Below, in pieces: positions 1 through 5,393 of a stretch of DNA of 10,771 nt. The notes under the pieces are model-generated. The model was not told where the DNA came from, searched no databases, and saw nothing but the letters and a program-made list of their open reading frames with translations. Numbering within the stretch: the stretch's first letter is position 1; every line of letters starts with the position of its first letter. The position numbers and the translations under genes are program-made. Source of the DNA: JANLQX01 sp043775075 (lineage in GTDB: Bacteria > Actinomycetota > Acidimicrobiia > Acidimicrobiales > JANYDT01); NCBI GenBank assembly GCA_043775075.1, contig JAYVSS010000197.1, positions 1 through 10,771 of the forward strand, in the 5' to 3' direction.

Positions 1-288
1 GTTCATCTCTCGAGCGAACTCGCGGCCCAGGTCGGTGAGTGAGAAGACGTAGTCGTTGCCCTGCATGGACCGCACGTCGATCAACTTGCGTGAACGCAGC
101 GCCTCAAAGACCTCGTACAGAATCGACCCGCTGATACCGAGCCAGCCGACAAGTTTGGTGATCGTGACCGTGTCTTCTTGAAACGTCTTGCGGAGGAACA
201 GTTCGGTGACGACGGTGAGCGAGATGTCGAGTTTGTCAGAGGTTGCTGGAGTTGAAACGTCGAGATCGTTGGCCACGAGTTGGTTCAT
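1..288 (-). CDS. AAA+ family ATPase with N-terminal winged-helix domain (partial, N-terminus only)
   Basis: The first 96 codons of a minus-strand gene that continues past the left edge; no stop occurs in this frame. The peptide starts MNQLVANDLDVSTPATSDKL. After a short leader it has a helix-rich stretch (LDISLTVVTELFLRKTF, about residues 20-36), a helix-turn-helix-like segment (TKLVGWLGISGSILYEVFEALRSR, split here as TKLVGWLGISG and SILYEVFEALRSR) and a beta-wing ending YVFSLTDLGREFAREM. This order resembles the N-terminal winged-helix domain of actinobacterial and myxobacterial AAA ATPases, where the same wing ends in a 'Y.F.LT..GR..A' motif before the Walker A region. The ATPase core lies outside the window, so the family call rests on the N-terminus alone; another winged-helix protein, PadR- or MarR-like, is possible. 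ATG at 288 is the only ATG before an in-frame stop at 319-321. No clear Shine-Dalgarno is visible. Confidence 0.6.
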   Translation of the reverse strand, partial: MNQLVANDLDVSTPATSDKLDISLTVVTELFLRKTFQEDTVTITKLVGWLGISGSILYEVFEALRSRKLIDVRSMQGNDYVFSLTDLGREFAREMN

Positions 289-335
289 CGGACAGTGGTT
301 CAGGCCACTTAATGGTGCTCACCGCAGAAGCGGAA

Positions 336-357
336 AAATGGTCCAAACGGTCCATTT
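336..357. promoter_or_regulatory. 22-bp dyad, candidate operator in a divergent promoter region
   Basis: The 171-bp gap between the AAA ATPase (minus) and the SDR (plus) holds an inverted repeat: AAATGGTCC at 336-344 faces GGTCCATTT at 349-357, with 8 of 9 positions paired and a 4-base centre (AAAC). It can also be read as a direct repeat GGTCCA-AAC-GGTCCA. A shorter perfect dyad, AGTGG-6-CCACT, lies at 294-309, just upstream of the ATPase start. Size and symmetry fit a TetR- or GntR-type operator, but no regulator is encoded next to it and the role is inferred. Nothing else recognisable lies in 289-459. Confidence 0.35.
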
Positions 358-459
358 GTCCGGCTGCCCTCGTTGTGCCGATTGAGTGTCGCTCAGCTTG
401 ACGCCACCATCGCGCAACCGGTCCACGCGGACGGAGCGAGCAGTGGCACACTCGGGGGC

Positions 460-1317
460 ATGAAAGAGCTACGTCAACGGGTTGCGGTCGTCACCGGGGC
501 AGCAAGTGGGATCGGCCTGGCCATGGCGGAGCGATTTGCCGCCGAACATATGTCGATCGTGATGGCCGATATCGAAGAAGGACCGCTGGCCGCGGCGGCC
601 GAGAAGGTCATGGCATTGGGCGTCGAGGTGCTCACGCAGCGCGTTGATGTGTCCGACGCCGACGCGGTTGAGGCGATGGCTGTTGCCTCATTCGATCGCT
701 TTGGTGCAGTTCACGTGCTGTGCAACAACGCCGGGGTGGGCGGCGGCGGTCGTCAGGAGACGCTCTCGGTGGCGGAGTGGAACTGGGTCCTCGGCGTTAA
801 TCTCCACGGCGTGGTGCACGGTATTGCCTCGTTCCTGCCGCGAATGGTGTCCAGTGGCGAGGAGGGTCACATCGTGAACACGGCGTCGATGGCCGGACAT
901 TTGGCCTTTGGGGGGATGGGTCCGTACAACGCCAGTAAATACGCCGTCGTCGGCATTTCGGAGTCCCTCTTTCACGAGCTGTCGGGAACATCAGTGGGAG
1001 TCTCTGTGCTGTGCCCGGGATGGGTAAATACCAAAATCGGAGAAAGCGGCCGCAACCGTCCGGCGTCGATACCCGAGCGCATGGCGCGTCCCGAAGACGC
1101 CGCCCGCAGCGAATATATCGCCGCCGTTTTGGCCGCCGGGCTCTCGCCGGCCGAGATTGCGTCGATGGTCCACGATGCCATCGTGTCCGATCGGTTCTGG
1201 ATTTTTTCCCATCCGGAGATGCTGGCGGGCATTCGTCAGCGCGCAGACGAAATTATGGCAGGGCGAAATCCCGGAACCGGTGGGGCCACCACCGGCGACG
1301 TCTCCAGCCTGGGCTAG
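460..1317 (+). CDS. SDR family NAD(P)-dependent oxidoreductase
   Basis: Classical short-chain dehydrogenase, 285 residues, expected to oxidise or reduce a hydroxyl/carbonyl group with NAD(P)(H) in the cytoplasm; the substrate cannot be read from sequence. Visible motifs are the cofactor glycine motif TGAASGIG (residues 12-19), an acidic residue after beta-2 (ADIEE, D37) that favours NAD(H), NNAG (89-92), the structural Asn in GVNLHG (N114), and the catalytic Ser in NTASMAGH (S143) with YNASK (Y156, K160). The C-terminal extension with WIFSHPEM occurs in actinobacterial SDRs of this size. An in-frame ATG at 373 would add 29 residues before the first strand with no SDR similarity, so ATG 460, preceded by a GGGGG stretch 1 nt upstream, was chosen. 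The stop overlaps that of the convergent ABC1 gene. Confidence 0.92.
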   Translation: MKELRQRVAVVTGAASGIGLAMAERFAAEHMSIVMADIEEGPLAAAAEKVMALGVEVLTQRVDVSDADAVEAMAVASFDRFGAVHVLCNNAGVGGGGRQETLSVAEWNWVLGVNLHGVVHGIASFLPRMVSSGEEGHIVNTASMAGHLAFGGMGPYNASKYAVVGISESLFHELSGTSVGVSVLCPGWVNTKIGESGRNRPASIPERMARPEDAARSEYIAAVLAAGLSPAEIASMVHDAIVSDRFWIFSHPEMLAGIRQRADEIMAGRNPGTGGATTGDVSSLG

Positions 1318-2816
1318 CCCTTTGTCTCGGCTGCTCGTACGGTGAGCCAGGCCTCTTCCAGCTCACCGAGTGGGGTGGACGCCGCGCCGTTGACCCAGGG
1401 CCAGAGTTGGTCGGAAATGGCCCGCCAATTCTGGGTGGCGTTGAGCTGAGCCAGGACGGCATTCAATCCCCATTGAATGCGGTTCAACACCACAAATGCC
1501 GGTGGCAGGTTGAAGTACTTCATCATCTTGGTGTGTTCACCGCTCGGATCAAAGGTGCGCTTCAGTGCTTCTCTGGCATATTCGAGAGTGTATGTAAACG
1601 GCTTGTCGTGCTGCACGGGATGGTAGAACCAACCGAAATACTCCATGATTTCGTCGTTCGAATATGGCGCACCGCGTAGTAGGAGTCCAGCATTCTCGAT
1701 GGTCTGCCGGTACTTCACCGAGTCTGGCTCGGAGACCTGTAGACGGATCATGGTCCAGAAGAGCTGCATCTCAGTGTCGGTGAATTCCTTCACCAGTCCG
1801 TAGTCAAGGAACGTCACTCGTACGCCAATTGGGCCTCCGCGCTCGACAAGATAATTACCCGGATGTGGGTCGCCATTGAAGATATGGTGACAATTGAACG
1901 AGCGAAAGACGAACCGATAGATCACTTCACCGACAAGGTCTCGCTCGTCCTGTGTCCAGTTCTGCGCGCTCTCGAATCGCTTGCCAGTCGACAAATCGGT
2001 GACCAAGACCTTGTCTGTGGAGAGGTCGTCGTGAACGGCGGGGACGACGATGGCCGGATGCCCGCGATAAATCTTGGCGAACTGCTTCTGGCGTGATGCC
2101 TCCAGGCGATAGTCGAGCTCTTCCCCTACTCGCGACCGGAGTTCGTCGAGAAAGGGACCGGTATCGAGACCGCGAAAGACAAGGCCGAGAATCTGGGTGA
2201 GGAGTGCAGTGTTTTGCAGGTCAGAGCTGATCGCTTCACCCACGCCGGGGTACTGAATCTTCACCGCAACACGACGCCCGTCGAGCCGCACGGCGCTATG
2301 CACCTGGCCGATGGAAGCGCTGGCTAGAGGCTTTTCGTCGAACGATGAGAAGAAGGAGTGGAGCGGCCCACCGAGTTCGCGTTCCAGGGTGGCCACGGCG
2401 AGATCGGCGCTCATCGGCGGAGCGTCGGCCTGGAGGGTGGCGAGTTGGGCGCGGTACTGCTCGGGGAATCCGTCGTTGAGGTAGCTGGCCATCTGGCCGA
2501 GCTTCATCAATACGCCCTTCATCTGGCCGAGGGCCTCGGTGACCTGCTCGGCTGTCTTTAGTTCGTGGGCGGCGTCAAGCTCGGCTTTCCGCTCGTCGGT
2601 GGCGGCCGCTCGTCGGACCTGGTGGAGTGCCGTGGACGCGGCGGCACTGGCACCAAGTTTGAGTAATTGGTTGTTGCGAGCCGCCCGCGAAACCCCTTCA
2701 AGCGGCTTGGCCACGCTGCCGTCGGTTGCCGGTCGGAATCTCTTTCGCAGCGCCAGCGCCGCACCAACGCCCGCCGCCCCAAAGAGAAGAACAGACGGGG
2801 GAAGACGACGGGCCAT
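1314..2816 (-). CDS. ABC1/UbiB-family atypical protein kinase-like protein (AarF type)
   Basis: A 500-residue member of the ABC1/ADCK/UbiB atypical kinase-like family; such proteins are ATPases or kinases linked to quinone or lipid metabolism, but the role in actinobacteria is unclear. The hallmark sequence is all present: the KxGQ motif (KLGQ, residues 105-108), the alanine-rich loop with ASASIGQVH (165-173), the ATP-binding Lys in AVKIQYPG (K186), EELDY (232-236), the catalytic-loop equivalent NGDPHPGN (314-321) and the metal-binding DYG (D338) in FLDYGLV. Residues 7-22 form a short hydrophobic Ala/Gly-rich helix that may anchor the protein in the membrane. The frame stays open upstream to 3194, but those 126 codons carry no family similarity and cross a large palindrome. 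ATG 2816, with GGAG just upstream (spacing only 2 nt), is the likeliest start, not certain. Confidence 0.9.
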   Translation of the reverse strand: MARRLPPSVLLFGAAGVGAALALRKRFRPATDGSVAKPLEGVSRAARNNQLLKLGASAAASTALHQVRRAAATDERKAELDAAHELKTAEQVTEALGQMKGVLMKLGQMASYLNDGFPEQYRAQLATLQADAPPMSADLAVATLERELGGPLHSFFSSFDEKPLASASIGQVHSAVRLDGRRVAVKIQYPGVGEAISSDLQNTALLTQILGLVFRGLDTGPFLDELRSRVGEELDYRLEASRQKQFAKIYRGHPAIVVPAVHDDLSTDKVLVTDLSTGKRFESAQNWTQDERDLVGEVIYRFVFRSFNCHHIFNGDPHPGNYLVERGGPIGVRVTFLDYGLVKEFTDTEMQLFWTMIRLQVSEPDSVKYRQTIENAGLLLRGAPYSNDEIMEYFGWFYHPVQHDKPFTYTLEYAREALKRTFDPSGEHTKMMKYFNLPPAFVVLNRIQWGLNAVLAQLNATQNWRAISDQLWPWVNGAASTPLGELEEAWLTVRAAETKG

Positions 2817-3104
2817 ATCTCCAACGCTACCGGCGCCTCCGGGCAATCGTTCGGAAGACTCGATGCCCACATCCCTGACATCGGGGATGCGCCGTTTCTC
2901 AAGCCCAGAGATAATCGTTCCAGCTACTACTGGGAGGAAGATTTCATGACGAAAGGCACACCCCGGTGAACCATCTCGCCGAACCATTACCCGCTGACAT
3001 CGGTCCCTCCCTCGGGGAACGCGGAGTCGGGTGCCGGCGGACGGCACCCGACTTGCCGTGTCCGAGCCCGCTTTCCATGTTTGACCGATGCAGTGTCCAA
3101 AAAG

Positions 3105-3149
3105 CGCAACAGTGGCGAAAATACGCTGCGTATTTTCGACACCATTGCG
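3105..3149. repeat. 45-bp imperfect palindrome with a 23-bp near-perfect core
   Basis: Centred on T3127. The core arms CGAAAATACGC (3116-3126) and GCGTATTTTCG (3128-3138) are perfect complements over 11 bp around a single base. Outwards come one mismatch, three pairs (GTG/CAC), two mismatches and five pairs (CGCAA/TTGCG), so 19 of 22 positions pair. As a mirror effect, translations of both strands contain the same peptide, RKYAAYFRH. It could be a large operator, a cruciform or recombination site, or the first stem of a structured RNA; the sequence alone does not decide. Confidence 0.75.
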
Positions 3150-3155
3150 TAAATC

Positions 3156-3191
3156 TGACACAGTATGCATACGTACGATGCGACTGTGGCA
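3156..3191. repeat. 36-bp inverted repeat next to the large palindrome
   Basis: TGACACAGT (3156-3164) faces ACTGTGGCA (3183-3191), 8 of 9 positions paired, with an 18-base spacer. The spacer carries an inner GCAT/ATGC pair (3167-3170 and 3178-3181); the perfect palindrome GTATGCATAC occupies 3163-3172 and CGTACG 3172-3177. It begins only 6 bp after the 45-bp palindrome. Function unknown. Confidence 0.5.
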
Positions 3192-3219
3192 CAAGGACTC
3201 AGACGCAAAAAACGAAAGC

Positions 3220-3250
3220 TCGGCCTGATTGTCAATCGGGCCGAACCTTT
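3220..3250. terminator. Terminator-like hairpin, possibly bidirectional
   Basis: Arms of 11 bases (3220-3230 and 3234-3244) pair fully around the loop GTC, counting one G-U pair; the base of the stem is TCGGCC/GGCCGA. On the plus strand the stem is followed by ACCTTTT. On the minus strand it is followed by GCTTTCGTTTTTT, which is a better U-tract. It could end a short transcript from the palindromic region, or a minus-strand transcript from the right. No confident gene ends here, so the assignment is tentative. Confidence 0.4.
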
Positions 3251-3292
3251 TCCGCTGCTTCCGTCGTGGTGGAGCGGAGTGGTTAGCTGACG

Positions 3293-3418
3293 GTGAGCTA
3301 CACGACGCGGTTGTGGGGAGATGTGCAGAAATACCGAGGTCATCGCTTTGTCCGGGGGAACGAGCGCTCGGGGAACCTCGTCACCTTCTTTCCCGCTGGA
3401 CCGGTCCTTTTTTGGTAG
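3293..3418 (+). CDS. Doubtful small ORF, 41 residues, unrecognised
   Basis: A GTG-initiated frame encodes VSYTTRLWGDVQ... and ends ...FFPAGPVLFW before TAG at 3416. The composition is protein-like (Trp, Tyr and Phe spread out, no Ser/Arg/Pro run) and the third codon position is mostly G or C, unlike the shadow frames around it. After the stop the same frame stays open to about 3689, which may mean a longer gene broken by a nonsense mutation. Against this, there is no Shine-Dalgarno, no recognisable family, and two perfect palindromes lie within it. It may be non-coding. Confidence 0.18.
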   Translation: MSYTTRLWGDVQKYRGHRFVRGNERSGNLVTFFPAGPVLFW

Positions 3419-3479
3419 CGGAAGCGCCGGTTCACGACCAAAGTCATCACCACGACCGAGAAGGCTCGAGGAGACCACG

Positions 3480-3542
3480 ATGAATCGATCAGTGCTTATA
3501 CAAATCGTGGAGCCGATAGGACGCAATCCGAGATTGGCCTGA
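3480..3542 (+). CDS. Doubtful 20-residue ORF behind a strong ribosome binding site
   Basis: AGGAG at about 3468-3472 lies 7 nt before ATG 3480, one of the better Shine-Dalgarno arrangements on the plus strand here. The peptide is MNRSVLIQIVEPIGRNPRLA, then TGA. It could be a small peptide, a leader, or the preserved start of a decayed gene. No downstream plus-strand gene follows closely, so an attenuator leader has no obvious target. Low confidence. Confidence 0.18.
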   Translation: MNRSVLIQIVEPIGRNPRLA

Positions 3543-3710
3543 CCTTCCCCGGCACGTTTGCGGCAACCCGCCTAGCGAAGGCGAGACGGTCACGCCACCT
3601 CCGCGGCGGGGCGGGGGTGGCGTTCTCGAAGGCGGCAAAGATATGGTTTGCGGCCTCGAGTTCGTGGGCGTGTTCCATACGAGGGCGGCGGCGATGAGTT
3701 GTTCGTTCAT
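3496..3710 (-). pseudogene. Possible frameshifted small gene, unrecognised
   Basis: On the minus strand, ATG 3710 begins MNEQLIAAALV, helix-like with a GGA nearby. The frame then turns proline-rich and uncharacteristic. Starting at ATG 3678 in another frame the sequence continues as MEHAHELEAANHIFAAFENA and then PPRRWRDRLAFARRVAANVPG, ending at 3496. Joining the two at about 3678-3680 by restoring one base gives a continuous helix-rich small protein of about 70 residues, ending downstream of the F420-oxidoreductase gene on the same strand. I do not recognise the family. It may be a real frameshift, a sequencing error, or chance. Confidence 0.27.
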
Positions 3711-3808
3711 GCTTCCATCGTGAAGAAGCGCGCTCACCAAACGCTTCCCGTTCGCTTACAGTTCGGTCACCTCTCGTGAGATTTGTCAGTAAGCAGAATG
3801 GGGCGACG

Positions 3809-4666
3809 CTACTTGGCGAAGTGGTCGACGATCGGTTGGAGTTCGTCGAGGCGGGCGAGGGCGGCGTCTCGGTCGAGCGGCGGTAGCCCAACGGCGGCAA
3901 AGGTGGCGCCTGCGTCACGGAGGCCTTCAAGGTGGGCAATGTCGGCCCGAGCGCCGTAGATACCGAGGGTCAACGTCGATGGATCGCGGCCGGCGTCGGT
4001 TGCCGCTTGCTGGACTTTCTGCCACGACTCGGCGATCGGCCAGCGTCCTTCGATGGGCATCCATGCATTGCCAAATTCGATGAGGTGACGAAGCGTCGTC
4101 GGCGTGGCGGCGGCCCCAAACACGATCGGCGGGTGGGGCCGCTGGATGGGCTTCGGCCACGCCCATGATGGCTCGAACTTCACGAACTCACCGTCATACG
4201 AGGCCTCGTCCTTCGTCCACAACTCAATGCACGCGAGCACGGTTTCGCGCAACCTTGCGCGCCGACGGGAGACGTCGACGCCGTGGTCCTCCATCTCCTC
4301 GTGGTTCCAGCCGTAACCCACGCCGAGGATCGAGCGCCCACCAGAGATGTGGTCGAGTGATGCGACCTCCTTAGCCAGCCACAGCGCGTCACGTTGGGCG
4401 GCGAGGGTGATGCCGGTTCCAACTTTCAACGTCGTCGTGACGGCCGCGGCGGCTGACAGGGCGACAAACTGGTCAATCGTTCGTGAGTACTCCTCGGGCA
4501 ACGGCGGAGCACCATCTCGCCCTCCCCATGGCGTTCGGCGCGACGACGGAATGTGCGAGTGCTCCGGAATCCAGAGGGCGTCGTATCCTCGCGCCTCAAG
4601 TTCTCGTGCGAGCTCGACTGGTTGAATACCTGTATCTGTAGGGAAAATAAGTGCACCGATTTTCAT
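3809..4666 (-). CDS. LLM-class F420-dependent oxidoreductase
   Basis: A 285-residue luciferase-like monooxygenase-fold protein expected to use reduced coenzyme F420 (possibly FMN) for hydride transfer in the cytoplasm; the substrate is unknown. Family features are the N-terminal strand MKIGALIF, the 'ARELEARGYDALWIPEHSHIP' region (residues 20-40, E35 and H36 in the usual place), the strand KVGTGITL (81-88), LDHISGGRSILGVGYGW (104-120) and a downstream RPHPPIVFGA strand. The pattern fits the actinobacterial TIGR03619/Rv2161c-like group. ATG 4666 has AAAGG about 9 nt upstream. The gene follows the VOC gene by 28 bp on the same strand and is probably the second gene of a two-gene operon. TIM-barrel length is normal; no truncation is seen. 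Confidence 0.9.
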   Translation of the reverse strand: MKIGALIFPTDTGIQPVELARELEARGYDALWIPEHSHIPSSRRTPWGGRDGAPPLPEEYSRTIDQFVALSAAAAVTTTLKVGTGITLAAQRDALWLAKEVASLDHISGGRSILGVGYGWNHEEMEDHGVDVSRRRARLRETVLACIELWTKDEASYDGEFVKFEPSWAWPKPIQRPHPPIVFGAAATPTTLRHLIEFGNAWMPIEGRWPIAESWQKVQQAATDAGRDPSTLTLGIYGARADIAHLEGLRDAGATFAAVGLPPLDRDAALARLDELQPIVDHFAK

Positions 4667-4694
4667 CGCGCATACCTTTCGTTTGGAGTGTCAG

Positions 4695-5336
4695 TTAGAT
4701 CGTGAGTTCGCCGGCCGGGCCGACCAGGAGGGCAGAAAGCGTGATTGTGCTGCTTAGTTCCAACGGCAGGAATGATGTAAGCCCAAGTGCGGTGAGGGCG
4801 ACGGTTGGATCGGCTGCTGGCGAATACGTCCCGCCGAATTGCGCTAGACGCAACCCGCGTGGTGAGGTCAGCGACGGATGGACCGTTACGCCCCAGTCAA
4901 TCAAGAAGGGCACGACACCTCCACCCTCCGCCGGGGGCATAGTCAGTTGCCAGGACAGCAACAAGCCCTCGGGAGTGGCCCGCTGCATCGCCGACGCCGG
5001 TCCCGGGTCGTAACCGAGCGAACGGGCGGTGGTGATCACCGCGCCGAGATCGTTCGTGCGGGCGGCCCACGTGACGAGGCGCGGCGCGTGAGTGGAATCG
5101 ACGCCGAACGGTCGCGGTGCGTCGGGCTCGGGCTGCTTCGGGTCCGGGGCAATGAGTTCGAGGTACGGCCCAACGTGGCCGTCCTCACTCAGACTGAGGA
5201 GCGCATTCCAGGTGCCGCGCCCGACGTGCTGTCCACCGATCACAGCGCGCACACCGAGGAACCGCTCGAAGTCTCGAATCGTTCCTTCTAAGTCAGGCGT
5301 GGCGTAGACGAGATGGTCGATGACGGGGCCCGGCAC
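4695..5336 (-). CDS. VOC-superfamily protein (glyoxalase-like domain)
   Basis: A 213-residue protein of the vicinal oxygen chelate superfamily, most like the glyoxalase-like domain group (PF13468 type). Visible features are the first strand PVIDHLVYATPDL (residues 4-16) with candidate metal ligand H8, GGQHVGRGTWNALLSL (34-49), the strand PYLELIAP with E60, and VPFLIDWG (142-149) followed by VHPS (152-155), a pairing typical of that group. Function is unpredicted: such proteins include lyases, isomerases, dioxygenases and resistance proteins. The start is GTG 5336; no ATG or clear Shine-Dalgarno serves better. The start codon overlaps one arm of a 25-bp inverted repeat. It is followed on the same strand by the F420-dependent oxidoreductase. 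Confidence 0.85.
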   Translation of the reverse strand: MPGPVIDHLVYATPDLEGTIRDFERFLGVRAVIGGQHVGRGTWNALLSLSEDGHVGPYLELIAPDPKQPEPDAPRPFGVDSTHAPRLVTWAARTNDLGAVITTARSLGYDPGPASAMQRATPEGLLLSWQLTMPPAEGGGVVPFLIDWGVTVHPSLTSPRGLRLAQFGGTYSPAADPTVALTALGLTSFLPLELSSTITLSALLVGPAGELTI

Positions 5337-5360
5337 GAAACCCGAGTTCAGCGGGTTTCG
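5336..5360. promoter_or_regulatory. 25-bp inverted repeat in the divergent VOC/SDR promoter region
   Basis: Perfect 9-bp arms CGAAACCCG (5336-5344) and CGGGTTTCG (5352-5360) flank AGTTCAG. The left arm overlaps the first base of the VOC GTG start, and the right arm ends 33 bp before the SDR ATG. A protein bound here could control both divergent genes; as RNA it would form a hairpin over the VOC start. Both roles are inferred; no regulator gene is adjacent. Confidence 0.42.
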
Positions 5361-5393
5361 ACAGAAAGAGCAAACGTGGGTTAGACCGAGCCG

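Larger units (their letters stand above)
2817..3808. other. 992-bp region without a confident protein-coding gene
   Basis: Between the ABC1 start and the F420-oxidoreductase stop no frame gives a recognisable protein. From 2817 to 3104 I see only a 6-bp dyad (CATCCC-8-GGGATG, 2870-2889) and a 7-codon mini-ORF (ATG 2946) behind a GGAGG; this stretch probably holds the ABC1 promoter. From 3105 to 3250 come two large inverted repeats and a terminator-like hairpin. Further right are perfect 10-bp palindromes CGAGCGCTCG (3361-3370) and GGACCGGTCC (3398-3407), the second followed by T6. Two doubtful short ORFs and a frameshifted small ORF are listed separately. The segment 3741-3808 holds nothing I recognise. 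Confidence 0.6.

Noticed and set aside
1011..1679. 222-codon plus-strand open frame over the SDR/ABC1 junction
   Set aside because: Overlaps two well-supported genes and has Arg-rich shadow composition.
2966..3286. 106-codon plus-strand open frame
   Set aside because: Composition is not protein-like, and its most distinctive stretch (RKYAAYFRH) is only the palindrome read in translation.
3428..3440. GGTTCACGACC, resembling a tRNA T-arm
   Set aside because: No acceptor stem, D-arm or anticodon arm can be built around it.
2987..3526. 179-codon minus-strand open frame across the palindromic region
   Set aside because: Ser/Arg/Pro-rich, with no domain-like pattern. It spans the large palindrome and the terminator-like hairpin, and has no ribosome site or family resemblance.
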